Shown: positions 48,874 through 62,157, numbered from the stretch's first letter. The stretch is DNA of 64,000 nt from Ananas comosus (GCF_001540865.1 NC_033628.1:4910787-4974786); one strand, 5' to 3'. Notes: generated from the sequence alone by a model not told the origin. Numbers and translations are program-made.

Positions 48874-51800
48874 TTTTTCACTAGTTTCAATATCTAGATA
48901 TAGTAATCATGAACTTCTTTTCCAGCAACATAAGAAGAAAAAATAGTGGATCGCAACAACAAGAGCACGATTCTGAACATGCGGCAGCAGCGATATCACA
49001 GCAACAAAAAAGGTTATTTCATGATGCTACATCTTTCCATCAAGCTATTATCTTATCTTTCATTTTTCTTATAATCTTAATTTATATAATTAGTGACTTT
49101 AAACTTCGATTTCAGTAAGAAAAGGAAGAGAAATAGTGGATCGCAGCAGCGAGAGCTAGCTCAAGATGTAGCAGCAGGGGTAGTACAGCAGCAAAAGGGC
49201 AATACAGCATCTTCAAGGTAAATATATTTCCGTACAGCATCTTAGTCTTAAGTGCTAAATTCAGTGACTTTAAACTTCATTTTTAGGAAGAAAAGAAGGA
49301 AAATTAGCGGATCGCAGCAGCGGGAGTTAGATTCTCAAGTTGCAGCAGAAACATCACAGCAAAATGCTGCAATTCTCTATTCACAACAGGGTTCAACCAT
49401 TTCTAGCATTGATGCAAATAGATTGCTAGGTTGAGAATACTCTGTTATTTTTTCGATGAATGTTCTGTTATTTTTTGAATGAATGCTCTGTTATTTTTTG
49501 GATGATGATGACCCTATTTTTTTTAGATGATGATGGATGATGATGGCCTGTAATTTTTTGACTGATGATGACCCTGTTATATTTTGGATGTGATGACTTA
49601 TATTTTGGAGCTTGAATGATATTATTGTTATTCATGATACAATTGTTATTCATGATGACTTATATTTTTGGATGATGATGGAATTGTTGGTATACAATTG
49701 TTATTCATGAAAGTTCTGCTATGATGTAATCCAAGTAATTGCAAATATTGAATGAATGCTTTAAATAAGATATCCTACATAATAATACTTCTTTAACAGA
49801 GATAAACTATTGTAATTGCATCCTGTAAACCAACCCAATTACATGAAAATTATATAATACTCCATCACATCCTGTATTATATAGTCCATCATATCTAAAA
49901 TACTCCCCTTATCAGTATATCAAGGATTACAATACAAAAAAGTAATTTAAGCCAAAATAGAACTTTCACTTCCATCCTTTGAATTTTTTGCTCAGTGGCT
50001 TCTCCAATTGCTTTTAACTGATATATATATTATATATATATAATAATATTATATAAATTAGTGTTTTAATTATATAAATTTTAATTTAAAAAAATTTAAC
50101 TTTCATTTTTTTTGTTTTTTAGTTTTTCGGATGCTGTCTTTAGGCCTTCCTTTTACATGAAGAAGTTTTTACTTCTTTGGAGAACAAGATTTAATCAGCA
50201 ATTTGAAGACCATTAAATCATCCTCAATCGCAAGTTTGTTCCTAATTTGAAAATATGATTTTCCCTTTCTTTTCCTCTATAAAATTATTTATCAATTATT
50301 GTTTGCAAGTTTTGAATTAGATCTCCGATAATATTTCTCAGTTCGGAGAAAGATTCATGGTTTCAATTTAGTTGTTTCATCTTTTGAGAATGAAATAATT
50401 CTTTAATTTACTATTTCTTAATTACATTAATCGCTTATTATTAATTATATTAAATAATTATATATATAATATATATATATATATCTAAGTTGTTTTGTGA
50501 TAAGTTTTTATTTTTCTTTTTTTTTTTATTGATGGATAACTTTTTATTTCTACTTGGTAGCGTTCTATACGTTTCCGTCCGCTGCGAAAGCGGCGGGTCT
50601 CTTACACTAGTATATACCTTATTCTTGGTGAACATTAACTACCAAGAACTCTCATTCTCCTCCATAATGTTTTTACGTAGGAAATGCGTATATACCCTTA
50701 CAATAACTTCATAAAATATCTTGATTTATCCCCGACTATTTTTCTTTTTTTTCATTTTCTAATATACGCCCTCATATGTTCCTTCCCCTCCTACTGCCGT
50801 TATTCAAAATACCCGTATTACACCTCTTAAGTAATCATTGGGTTTAAACGTGAGCTAAATATCCTACTAGTTTATTTGCCGACCCACTATTTGTCCTTAA
50901 ACTTAAGGGCAAATAGAGAAATGTTTGTGATCTATGAGGAAAAAACAAATACCTTTTGTGCCCATGAACTTTAAGGCTAATAAATAATAAAAGGGATAGA
51001 TTGCCGCTATTAAACCATACCCCTCATGCCGTATGGAATATCGATTACCCCTACTTTTTTTTCTTTCAAATGATGCCCCTCGTGCGTTTTAACGTTATTT
51101 TCCAAGATTACCACTGCACGTTTCCCTCTGTTAGCTTAAACCTCGGTTAAACCATTGTGTTAAATGTATACTAAGATTTAAATACATCTAAAAATTACAT
51201 ATTTTGCCCCCCTACCTCTTTATCGCTAATTAACCCTTTAAGTTTACTCCTTCTCATTCTCTCCCCTCACGCATCTTTAACTACACCTCTAACGCCAAGT
51301 TGGCGCATTGCACCCTGCGTCTCAATCCTAGATGAGCACCTTGTTGGAGAGAAAAATTGTTGCTCTCCCTCTACCATTTTCTCTCTGTTTCCTTGTAAAA
51401 GTACTTCCCTTCTCCGCTGCTCTTTCTCCGCTGTTCCCCGTTGATCTTCGCTCAACCATTTCCATTATTTAGTGGATTTGGGGTACCGATATAATTCGTG
51501 CTACTGTTGGCAGGAGAACAGGGGTCAACATTGTGTTCTCCATTTCTACGTAAGAAAAAGATGAGAGATTTCATGAAAATTTTGTAAATTTTTACATCTA
51601 ATTTTTTTAATTCATGCTATAATTAATTTAACTTCTTATCAATTTATTCATGAATTAATTATTTTGATTGATCTTTAAAAATCCAAAATCTTTTGCTAGT
51701 GCATTGATTGCATTATATGTGGTGTATTTTAAATCTAGCTTTGATTTGCAATTTAAGCATTGGCATCCAGATTATTAGAAAATCACTTCTTCAGGCATGA

Positions 51801-51929
51801 GCATGCAGATATTAATAAATCACATTTAATTTTTTGTATTTGATCTTAATATCATTTTGCTATCGCATCGAAATTCTCATTATAATATTTGTGTTAGTTT
51901 AATTCTACATTTGAATTGTCAATTTCAGC

Positions 51930-54830
51930 TATGGCACTAGATATATTAGATTTGAAAAGTTACGATATGGGGGGGTGTTTTAAACGTCAGTTATAGACAA
52001 AAGTAGGACAAAATAATGTGTATGGAATGAGCAAAACTTGCTACACATAGGCTTTAGTGAATACATATTTTAAAAGAATTGTTTTGAGAAGAAATAACAA
52101 AAATAATATGTGGTTGGGAGAACAGAATATGTGCAGTGGCTTATAAATAAGGAGAAGACCAAAGAGAAGCCTCAAAAAGTTTATTGAATTAAAGATGAAA
52201 GTGATTCTCTATTATATTGTTAGATCCAATTCACAGATGTACAAGCGAATGAATAGAAAAATTTTGTTACTATTAGTTCCGACTGGCATCTCCTTTTAAT
52301 TTAATTCAGGATGTAGCTGAGGATTGGATAGTTTAGGGGGAAGTTTGAGGTGTGAAGCAATTGAAAAATGTTAGAATTGAGAATGTAGCTGAGGAACCGG
52401 AAGATAATGCTTAGAATTGAGAAGTAGCTGTGGAAGATAGAAATGTTTGGAAGTATGAAATTGAATATACATGGTGTAGAAGATCTGTTTGAGAATGAAG
52501 TGTACCTGAGGAATAATATAGTTGTTAAAGATGAAGTGAGCTAATCTAGAGACTGATTATGATCTGGTAAGATGAGGTTTGGAAGACACAGCATATGGTG
52601 TTAGATGAAGGTGAACCATCTAAGGCTGATTATGAGCTGTAATGAAGTGTTGAAGAAGAAGGTGTAGCTGAGGGAGTAGATGAAATCAGATAAAAAATCC
52701 CTCTACTAAAAAATTTGAAACAGATTTAATGCTTTAGTTTCTATGAATACTCGACATCAGGTGAGAATGCAGTTAGTTATTGACAAATGAGATCCAATTG
52801 TGGACTCACGGTGTAAGAGTTCCTGATGTCCATTCAATTTAGAAGTGCTCATTCTTCCAATTCGCTGTCCAAAATCAATTCCAATACAAGGGTTTATATT
52901 AAAAGTGATCAAAAATCTATGAGTGACTGCAAGATGTACGACAGAAGTTGTGGTGAGAATTGAACACGCCACCCAAGGGAAAGAAACTAATCCGTTCAGC
53001 GTAAATAAGGTAAATGTAATTCGGCTACTTAGTCTAATATTACTTAAACTCATAAATTATTATCTTTCAATCTATTTGTAGTTGACACGAATCAAAACGT
53101 CTTCTAATCAAGCATACGTGTAATTGTCAATAGGTTTGGAAACAAGAACGCTACAAAAGGATGGAATTGCAGAAAAGATCATTAAATTGCTAAAAAAAGT
53201 GAAGGTGAATACCTGTGATGAATTGCAGAAAACCTTAAACAGACAGTAATGCAAGGTTAGAGTTTCCTATTAAGGGTGTGGAAGGCAAGGGAGCGTGCTG
53301 CTATGACCCAATACACTGGAAAGTACGATCTAGTCATTCATTTAAGAGTTTTGTTTTTTGTGATGAGATTTAAGCAGAAGAAAGATGTAGGGCAATCATA
53401 TACACGAATTAAATATAGACTTTGGCAGGGTAAACACATTTCAGCGAAATGTTTAAACTTGGCTTATTGGGGCTAGTATACAAGGTTATTGCTAAGAGGT
53501 GATTAAGGCCCATTATGTGCGTTTAGATGGAAGCCTCTATCTTAAAGGGTAAAATTTCAAAGGGATATTGTTTCAACATTGCATTGGACTGGAAACAATC
53601 TCAGTTTTTCCGGTGCATTATGGTGTGGTGAGTCCAGAAAATGCAGAAATTTGGGAAATGGTTACCTGGTAGCTCTTCGAGGTAAGCTTATGGTTGTCCT
53701 AATGATTTTGGTTCTATCCAGTAGATAGTCAAAAAGGCTTAGATGAAGGCCCACTTCAGCTCGTCTATCTATGCTGATGAACATCGAGGCAATGCATGTT
53801 CACCCTTATATAGTAATTCCAAAATACGCATTTCGAGAGATATTTTGTAAGAAACATCTATGTGGGAGCAGCTAGGGGATATACAATTCAGCACACAATT
53901 TCAGTATCCATACAAAACACTGGGAAAGGTGCAGATGGCAAGAATAGTAGATGGGTATTGACTTCTTAAGAGAGAAATCAGGGTCCAATGTATGGATCCG
54001 CTTTTTCATTTGGAAAGATGATCAAGGCAGAACAAAACCAAATAATATCTCTGAGCACTCTTTAATTCTTAGAATTCATAAAGAAGAAAGGAAATAGACG
54101 CAGATGATAGATATGATGGATGCCGATACACAGAAAATACAGATTATGATAAAAAAGAAGAAGAAGATGGAGGCAAAATGGTCAACAAACTTGGTCCACG
54201 GAGCAAACTCAAGCATACAACAATTATCCGTCAAGGTATAATATAAAACCAAAACCTGCTGAATTGTTTCTTACTATAAAGTTATTCCTAACAGCCAAAC
54301 CTTCACAAACTTGTATTGTGTAATGCAGGACTTGAAATATAGTAGTGATGTGCATGTGAGAGCATTCGTGGAGATAGAAGTGCCTAATCAAGATGTGATG
54401 TAGTTGATGTAGAGAACATGCATCCATGTTTAGAAGAGATGGCAAGTCTCCGGATTGCGCCTGTGTACATCAATCTGCTTTTATAGCTAAAGATGAAAGT
54501 CAATGCTGAAGATTATGCATCAAATCATAACTTCACTGTGGAGAAGGATCGAATGCCTATTCATAAATATTAAGCCATTTGCGCCCAAGAGGAAGGAAAA
54601 AGAGTGATATACGGTTTTAGTGTATTGGCCACCATATATTTAGCAAAACGCTTGCAGCAAGGCCACGTAAAAGATAGAATAAGGGAGCAGGAGAGATTTA
54701 TTAAGAGAAAACACAAAATTGCTAAGATGTGTGGTTTGGGCGCATCATGCAGAAGAATCATTGTAAGAATACCTGTTCACAGGGTAGCAGTGCTAGGCCA
54801 AACAATCTAGAAGGTAATCCTTATTTCTTT
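51930..54830 (+). pseudogene. MULE transposase (third copy, noisy)
   Basis: Recognisable in pieces: acidic region near 52300-52690, DNA-binding domain near 52850-53200, catalytic region 53400-54230, SWIM/knuckle exon 54340-54770. Every part has frameshifts consistent with raw-read error. Confidence 0.65.
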
Positions 54831-54857
54831 CAACTACTATATATCTTTGCATATCGT

Positions 54858-56325
54858 AACACAACTGGACCTATGCAAATTGCGGGGTCGAGTGTTTCGG
54901 ACAGTGTCCAAAGTTTTTTTTTTTTTCCACGACTTTCTGGTGTCGTCTGCACGATGTTCCCCGACCGTATGCTCGCATCCTGAGAATCGTGGTAATTTTA
55001 GTACGTGCTAAAGGTTCACACAAAAGAGTTTGGACTTAGCCTACCCTCTGATTGCATTTCTGCACAAGGTTACCGGTACACTCTTGATGGCCGTACCGGT
55101 ACATACTTTGTACCACGGGTACGCACTTGGGTTGTAACCGGTACAACTTGTGCAATTGCGAAACTCTGAGTCACTCGGTTATGCATTATTCGGTAGGATG
55201 TGTACGCGGTACTGTTTCCCTGTACCGGTCACTATTCCCGTGTACCGGTACACTTTGGCACAATCTAGAACAGTTTGTTCTGCCGGGGTTTTTCGCATAG
55301 ATTGTGGTGCTCTATATCAGCACCCACGCCCCAGGTGCTCTCCCCTGGGGCCTGAGAAAGAGTGGCTGAACCAGGTAGGGCATCCTCCTCCCTTTTCACC
55401 CTTTGGATTTCGATCTCCGTTCCCCAATCAGCTTTGATTTTGAATGGTTTTTCCCTCTCTTTGCCTATTGGATCTATTTCGCACCATTTTGAACTTGAGC
55501 CTTGGGTTTAGAGTTTGATGAGGGAAGATACTTGAAGTTTGAGGACTTTGAGAGTGGTTGAAAGCTTTCTAAGGTAAGTGACTACGATCATTTTCCTCTA
55601 GATGTTGAATTTTAGAGATTTCTGAGATGAAACCCTAGATGAGTTCTCCGGGCTTAGTATTTGGGCCTTTTTGATCTAGGGTTTGGACCAAAATGATGAT
55701 TAGAACCTCCTTAGGATAGATTGAAGGGATTTCGTGCTCTTTTCGGAGCTTAGAAATTTTCCATCCATTGGGTAAGTTTTAGCCCTGTTGCTAAAAATTG
55801 TAAAGTTTTGATACTGTATAAAAATGATCGTAATCCCGTAAGTATCTCGTAAAGCTGCCATCTACTTTTAGGTAAAATTGAGAACTCTGGACAACTTGTT
55901 GCGCCCGGCAAAAATTGGAACCATAGCCGACGTTTACGGTGGTTAACCTAGCTACCATAGATAAATGCTCTAATATAGGTTATTTATTTCCGCCAATTGA
56001 AAAAAGCATGCATATTCTTTATTATAATATCATTTATTCTTGAATGTTAGAATGTTTAAAAAAAGGCTAATATTCATATATGTGAAATTTTGGGACCATC
56101 TACTGTAATGTAGAGAGTAGCTTGTAAGGCCTATAGTTGCATTTAGCAATTCTACTATAGATCGTGAGTTCATGGCTTCTATAATGTAAAGAAGTTTTTG
56201 CGATCATCGCATTTTTAAACTTAAGTTTATCTGAACAGAAAGATGACAAATTTGCCATATAGAGGTATTGAACTAGAATGTTAATGTGAACAGAGCTGAG
56301 TCATCCAAGCGTCATTGAGCTCCCG

Positions 56326-56330
<5 letters not shown>
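54858..56330 (+). mobile_element. 5' half of the solo-LTR-like element (third copy, noisy)
   Basis: Starts (c)GTAACACAACTGGACC and follows 46166-47560, including the GTACCGGTAC cluster, until a (TA)n run. Confidence 0.7.
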
Positions 56331-56384
<54 letters not shown>

Positions 56385-56428
56385 ACATATGTATATGTAT
56401 GTATACATATGTATATGTATGTATACAN
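56330..56428. repeat. (TA)n / TATGTATG microsatellite ending in N
   Basis: TA run followed by GTATACATAT repeats, then one N at 56428. The flanking sequences are unrelated, so this is a join. Confidence 0.9.
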
Positions 56429-57099
56429 AACAGTCTGGTCTAGCCTGCGCCCACCTCATGCCCGGTTACAAGTCTCACCGGTGATCCACCAACATGCAGG
56501 CTATCTAGCTTGTTTATGTCAACTGCAACGCCTCCAATCAATCATATTGACAACCAGCCAAAAACTTTGCTATTCACGGAATTGAGTACTGATACGCGGG
56601 TTTTAGTTCCAGTACACCACTCATTGAATTCCGATACTCCAGCCAATTCTGCAAAATCCAAACATTGGATTTCTCTGTTTTTTATTATTTACTAGTATCT
56701 GCCTATTTTCGTACCTGTATGCAGTGTTTCAGTACTAGTACTTAGGGGAGTTTCATAGAACTCAAGAGCTCTCCCAGCCTCCTCATAGCTTAGTATCGAT
56801 ACTCTACTGTAGTACCGATATTAAATAAAAATCTACAATTTGCATATTTATCTCTTCAGAGTCCATTTACGTGCCATTTTTTTCACCGAAAATACTCTGA
56901 TGCTTCCCAAAAACCAATGAGGTTTAACTAGATAGTTTCCATTCTTATTTCTCACTAGAACTTAATTATTTGCAAAAGTTCAAAGTATTACATTCTTCCT
57001 CCTAATAGAGAGTTTCGTCTACAAAACTTGAATTTCATACCCAAAAGAGATAAGAAAATGCTCACGGATCATGCTCTCAAGCTCCCAAGTAGCTTCACG
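56429..57099. other. Sequence downstream of the gypsy pol remnant
   Basis: No coding frame recognised. Given the orientation of the remnant, this may be its 3' non-coding region or LTR, but no matching repeat is seen inside the window. Confidence 0.35.
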
Positions 57100-58617
57100 C
57101 TTCTTATGATTGCTCCACAACACTTTGACAAATGGGATGGAGTGATTTTGCAATACCTTCTCTTATCAGGTGAGGATGCTAACTAGGTACTCGTCATTAC
57201 TCAAATCCTCCTGCAAATCTAGTAGTGGATAGCTAATGACATGTATGGGATTGAAAATATACTTGTGGAGTTGAGACATGTGGAACACGTCGTGTACTCT
57301 TGCTAATCGCGGGGGAGCACAATCCGATACTCCATTGGGCCAATTCACTCCAACACATCAAATGATCCAATGTAGTGAGGAATCAATTTCCCCCGCATCC
57401 CAAAATGTTTTACTCCTCTCGTGGGAGAGACCTTCAAAAACACATGGTCCCCAATGCTAAACTTCAAATGACATTGGCGTTTGTTGAAATAGTTCTTTTG
57501 CCGGCTTTGCACCTTCAACAATCTTTGGCACATAATACAAACCTTCTCCTTGGCCTCTTGCACTATGTCTGAATCCACGGTAGATTTCTCATCAACCTCA
57601 CTCCAATGCAATGGAGACCAACATTTCCTTACATACAATACTTCATATGGTGCCATTCTGATGCTCACTTGGAAGCTATTGTTGTAGGTGAATTCCGCTA
57701 TTAGCAAATTCTTGTTCCACCCGGTTCATTGTTGAGGACGCATGCCCGCAACATATTCTTGAGAATTTGATTTGTTCTCTTAGATTGTCCATCACTTTGT
57801 GGGTGATATGCCGTATTGAAATCAAGGCACGTCTTACGAGTCTCGTGTAGATTCTTCCAAAATTGCGATACGAATAAAGAATCTCCATCCGTGACAATCC
57901 ATACTGGCACTGAGCCACATAACATCCAACATCTCCTTTCATTCAGAGCCACCAAGAATGTGTTTTCACGTTCTTATATATTTTGGTGCCACTCGGGTGT
58001 ATGGTATATGGAGATCATTGTGTTCCCTTGAGATTTTCTTCCAGATTTTCAGCTTATTGGGCACACACAATCTACCCCAAAACCGCCAGACTCCATTGGA
58101 GTCCATACTAAAGTCCTCCCTTGCTGTTGGATTGCATCGTTTTTTGTTTCACATCCAATTCTTGTTTTTCTCTAATCCTATCCAACAAGATTGGTTGTAC
58201 TCTAAGTCTCGTAAGTTTTACCAAGAAACCGGATGCAACAACCTCCAATTATCACCTTTTCTTGTAGCTCCACTTGGCTCGTGATCAACAATGTTAGGTT
58301 TTTCATGGATTTTCGACTTAGCATATCCACTACCATATTTTCCTTCCCAAGGTGATACAAAATGGTGACGTCGTAGTCCTTCAATAGCTCTAACCATCTA
58401 TCCCACTTCATACTCAATTTCTTCTAGATAAGTAAATACTTGAGGCTCACGTGGTCTGTATATATTATGCAATGGTAGCCATGAAGATAATGCCACCATA
58501 ACATCAAGATGAAAATCAATGTGGCTAACTCTAAGTTATGGGTAGGGTAATTCTTTTTATAACTCTTCAACTGTTGAGAGGCATAGGTTATCACCTTCTC
58601 CTTCTGCATCAAGACAC
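57100..58617 (-). pseudogene. Ty3/gypsy retrotransposon pol remnant (RNase H to integrase tail)
   Basis: Read from high to low coordinates on the minus strand: RNase H end ([20 protein letters not shown]; 58612-58430); RNase H/linker (RWLELLKDYD, LYHLGKENMVVDMLSRK; about 58410-58280); zinc-binding H2C2 region (HPSGTKIYKNVK, about 58000-57965); integrase core (TAYHPQSDGQ; 57955-57705); integrase C-terminal part (FTYNNSFQVS, APYEVLY, DHVFLKVSPTRGVK, then RLARVHDVFHMSQL; to about 57170). Frameshifts separate the pieces. The stretch with the first catalytic Asp of integrase is deleted. RT, protease and gag are missing. It is a dead element. Confidence 0.8.
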
Positions 58618-58693
58618 ACCAAAGGCCATTTCAGAATGCATCAATATACACCACAAATTTCTTTGCTGCTGTAGGTAAGACGAGAATTAGAGT

Positions 58694-60107
58694 CTGCCAC
58701 GCCCCGTAACCACCAATTTGGTCGGTTGGGGTACGTCGAACAAACACCGAATGCACACAACCTCTCCTGTCTGCCCAAGGCTCAACAACAACAATCATGT
58801 ACATATAGTTGCCCCGGAAACATTAACCACATACATGATTCATTGCAAGTATAAACAAGCAAAAGCGAAAGAGAGAGTACTAGCTATTACATTTTTATTC
58901 AACCATTTTCATCATTGGATTACATTTTCATCTCCAAAATGCATACATTAGGTTTACATGTTCATCTCATGACATATGTATACAACTCTCCAAAAGCATC
59001 CTCACCAAATGTACATCATCATCTCTCAAGTACATAGGGTGCTCTAATACAAAAAGGAAAGCTACTAACTACTAGGGCGCTATGCCCTTACCACGATCCT
59101 CGCCCGGTCTGCTCGAGCTCGGCCCTGCAACAAAGTGGGATGAGAAGTAATAATAGTTCCGAGTGAATTTGGCCACCGATTCCGCCGATCTTCCCACTAG
59201 GTCTAAGCAGGCATGAGTAGATAGATAGATAGATAGATATGATAAAGAAACTGCTAGCATAGTATGAATTCTACTATTATGCTACTATGCCTTGATCAAC
59301 ATGATCTAATAAATGCTAACTCTACATAGCAATGAGTTCAACTATCATGCTACTATGCTTCAACAATATCATAAATAAAGATATGCACATAGTTAGGACA
59401 AATCTACTAACATGTCTCTATGTTCATGTCATGGTATGAATGCATGATCTACTATGCCATTCATTCACTTGCTATCCAATCTGCTTGGCTAACCCGAAGA
59501 TTACGCCCCGACTCACTTCTCAAAATCTCATAGGTGAGGAGAATCTGCACTCGCACATCGAGACCGTCTGGGGGATAACTAAGTTCGCCCCTATCGTGAA
59601 GTACTCCAGAGACCACTGCTTGGGTGGAGCGACCACCAACAAGCGAAAACAGACTAAGTGAGTATGATCCAATTCTCACAACTTGAAGATACCCTATCTA
59701 CAAAAATCATAGTGCTTCTACCGCACTAGTTTCAAATGCACATGTCGACAACTTGGGGAAATCTACTATCCCTATGTTCATCATGTCATAAGTGTTTCTA
59801 CTACACTAAATTCACATGTAACTCATTCATGTCGTTATGTTTTGCAAGTGTCTCTACTATACTAAATCATATGCCACTCGTTTATATAATCATGTTTAAG
59901 TGCCTCTACCACACTAGTTTACATGCCACTCATTTACATAAACATATTGTCCAAGTTCACTACTTGTTCTTGTCACTATAGGATTCAATGTCACAACCCA
60001 ATCCTCATGCATTCACTAGATTATGTGTTCAACCCACAATTTCTATTCTACCATGGAAGCATGCAAAGAATTGAAGTACAACTACTCAACACATCCTATA
60101 ATGCAAG

Positions 60108-60143
<36 letters not shown>

Positions 60144-60904
60144 TGCTCAACAATACAACTTGGACATAGGAAGAAGTCCGATTGCTTCAGACAGCACCCC
60201 CCACCTTTTGGTGAGGCCGCGATGCTAGGATTCTAATTTCGTAATTTTTGGACGTCGCCTCAGCCCTCCAGGCGGAAACGAAGCAAAAATGGTCCTTTTC
60301 TTCGATTACTTGTCACCTGATCGTAAGAACTTCGATTTGAGTTGCCCACAACGTTAACTTTACCTTCAATTGAAGATACATAGGGTCAATTTAACCATAA
60401 ACCTTATATCTACGAAAACCCCAATTTCAACCCTAGGTTTTCCATAGCATGAACTACATGAGTTCATCATGTGATCCCAAGGTTTTCTCTAGGTTTTCCT
60501 TCATGTAAGAAGATCAAAACCAAGTGTTCTAGGGTATAAAACCAAACCCTAACCAAGTTCTTACAAGAAACCTTACCTTAGCTTATGAACACCACAAGCT
60601 CCACCTTGTCGGAGAGCTCTTCACCTTCAAAAGCCTCAAATCCACATTCAAATCCTCTCCAATCTCCACCAATCATTCTTGCGAAGAAGCTTCTAGAAAG
60701 AGAGAGGAAGAAAAAAGATGAGGAGGGGTTTTCTCAGCTTGTGAACAAGAGAGGAGGAGATAGGGTCCTTTTCTATGTTCAAACAATTGCAAATAAGCCC
60801 TCCATTTTATTTTATTTGCAGCAGATCAACCCTGCTGTTTGAGGCGCTGCGTACTTGTACGCGGGTTCATGTCACCGATACGCCCCTGTTCAATAGCCCA
60901 AACC
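58694..60904 (-). mobile_element. Long LTR-like repeat A (minus orientation)
   Basis: TGCCACGCCCCGTAACCACC at 58694 and following landmarks (CAATTTGGTCGGTT, GGGCGCTATGCCCTTACC, GCCCGGTC, GATA microsatellite at 59219, ACCCCCCACCTT) recur in the same order from 62170. Read on the minus strand it would end GGGGCGTGGCA, like the GGGGCGTGACA end of the 46166 LTR. It abuts the RNase H end of the gypsy remnant and is cut by a single N at 60905. Confidence 0.65.
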
Positions 60905-60905
60905 N

Positions 60906-60921
60906 TATATATATATATATA

Positions 60922-60953
<32 letters not shown>

Positions 60954-61003
60954 CATATACACATATATATAGAGAATAGATACATATACATATATATATA
61001 GAG
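60906..61003. repeat. (TA)n / ACATATATATAC microsatellite
   Basis: TA-rich run just after the N at 60905, leading into the first Micron-like element. Confidence 0.85.
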
Positions 61004-61004
61004 A

Positions 61005-61235
61005 ACTAGGCTGGAATACTATCAATAGTACCAAGCTATTAGTGCTATTGATTTTTTAGCCCTTGGATTGAGAAATGGGTGGTTAGGATGATGTGGATCC
61101 CCTAGGGTTGAGTGAGTGGTTGGTTGAATGCTATAATCTAACGGGTAAAAATAATCATAGGGTTAAATCTAACGGTGAAAAACTCGATAGCACCAAATCT
61201 TAGTTTGAAATCGATAGTACTCCATCGTCTAATTA
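61005..61235. mobile_element. Micron-like fold-back element B1
   Basis: Left arm CTAGGCTGGAATACTATCAA... with ACCAAGC-ATTAGTGCTAT. The right arm, reverse-complemented, gives CTAAGATTTGGTGCTATCGA. Between them GGATGATGTGG-CCCCTAGGGTTGAG. TA-rich DNA on both sides. Close relative of B3. Confidence 0.55.
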
Positions 61236-61349
61236 TATGATCATATTATCTATATATATAGATATATATATAATATATCTATATATTAATATAGTATTAG
61301 TATAGTAAGAATAGAAGAGAGAGTAGAGAGAGGAGAGATAGAGAGAGTA

Positions 61350-61830
61350 GAGAGATGTTAGGCTGGAATATCCTATGATATATACCCTTTTTGCTATCAA
61401 GTTTTTAACCCTTGGATCAAAAATTATCTTTTCGACATCATTTGCCTAATGATCAAAGAGTTTCAAAATTTGTAATTTTAATGGTCAATATAAGGCGTTT
61501 TCTCGTTTGACAGTGTAAAGATATCCAAATCAATTGAATTTTTTTTAAAATTTTTTTAAAACTATTTAAAATAAGATCTATACTCTTGATCTTGACTACA
61601 AGACTCCTATCATCATTTTTTAAAGAATATTCATTTTCAGCCGTTCATTTTTGTGTCCACTCGATGGATAAGAGAACAATATCGGAAATGTTTGAAATTT
61701 GATTTCTAAACACTTCAAGTGGTATAGATCATGTTCAACGGTATCGATTGTTGATTTAGAGGCTCTATCATCAAAAATAAATGGGTGGCAACAGAGCCTG
61801 TTGCTATCGATAGTTTTCTAGCCAACTCTC
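61350..61830. mobile_element. Micron-like fold-back element B2
   Basis: The right arm and body match 18985-19545 (GTTGCCACCCATTTATTTTTG on the reverse strand, TCAAAGAGTTTCAAAATTTG, GATGGATAAGAGAACAATATC). The left arm starts GTTAGGCTGGAATATCCTAT and looks like the B1/B3 family, so the element may be a hybrid. GA/TA microsatellites flank it. Confidence 0.6.
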
Positions 61831-61856
61831 TCTCTCTCTATATATATATATATAGA

Positions 61857-62085
61857 ACTAGGCTAATATACTATTAATAGCACCAAGTCATTGGTGCTAC
61901 CAAGTTTTTAGCCATTGGATTAATTAAGAGATGTGCGGTTAGGATGATGTGGGCCCCCTAGGGTTGAGTGGATGGTTGGTTGAATAGTATGATCTAACGG
62001 GTGAAAATGATCAAAATGGTAGATCTAACGGCAGAAAACTTGGTAGCACCAAGTGCTTCGTGCTATTAATAGCATAGTAGCCGGA
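61857..62085. mobile_element. Micron-like fold-back element B3
   Basis: Arms: left CTAGGCTAATATACTATTAA then TAGCACCAAG; right, reverse-complemented, CTACTATGCTATTAATAGCA then CACTTGGTGCTACCAAGTTTT. (TA)n on both sides (61840-61855, 62086-62120). Confidence 0.65.

Positions 62086-62155
<70 letters not shown>
62086..62155. repeat. (TA)n(GA)n compound microsatellite
   Basis: TA run followed by a GA run of about 35 bp. Source of a spurious Leu/Ser and Tyr/Ile frame on the minus strand. Confidence 0.95.

Positions 62156-62157
<2 letters not shown>

Larger units (their letters stand above)
31198..50024. repeat. Large duplicated block, copy 2
   Basis: Collinear with 7078-29092. From 31198 to about 35880 it is nearly identical apart from TE differences and a 275-bp deletion (copy 1 bases 8590-8865). 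35880-44820 is full of single-base indels. 44825-50024 is again nearly identical to 26570-29092, apart from the 46166-48868 insertion. It ends abruptly at a TA run where the sequence jumps back to the equivalent of about 19530. Confidence 0.9.
42152..50024 (+). mobile_element. Mutator-like element (copy 2), right end missing
   Basis: Outer left terminus after TTTTTACTA (about 42142-42151) and inner left terminus near 42470. It has only one transposase gene, without the 20256-24064 duplication. The right inner and outer ends and most of the GRF gene are absent because of the 50024 junction. Confidence 0.7.
50025..56340. repeat. Third, partial and indel-dense copy of the block
   Basis: Collinear with about 19530-27920 plus the LTR insertion. 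It holds the Helitron end (50573-50611), Mutator termini (about 50680, 50995), transposase (about 51930-54830) and LTR 5' half (about 54858-56330). It is riddled with one-base indels and stops at a TA run and a single N (56428). Because it has the LTR insertion, it comes from the same version of the locus as copy 2. Confidence 0.85.

Noticed and set aside
60585..60842. 85-codon frame rich in Ser, Pro and Lys
   Set aside because: Lies inside LTR-like repeat A and has no domain; the matching part of repeat B is outside the window, so it cannot be supported as a gene.
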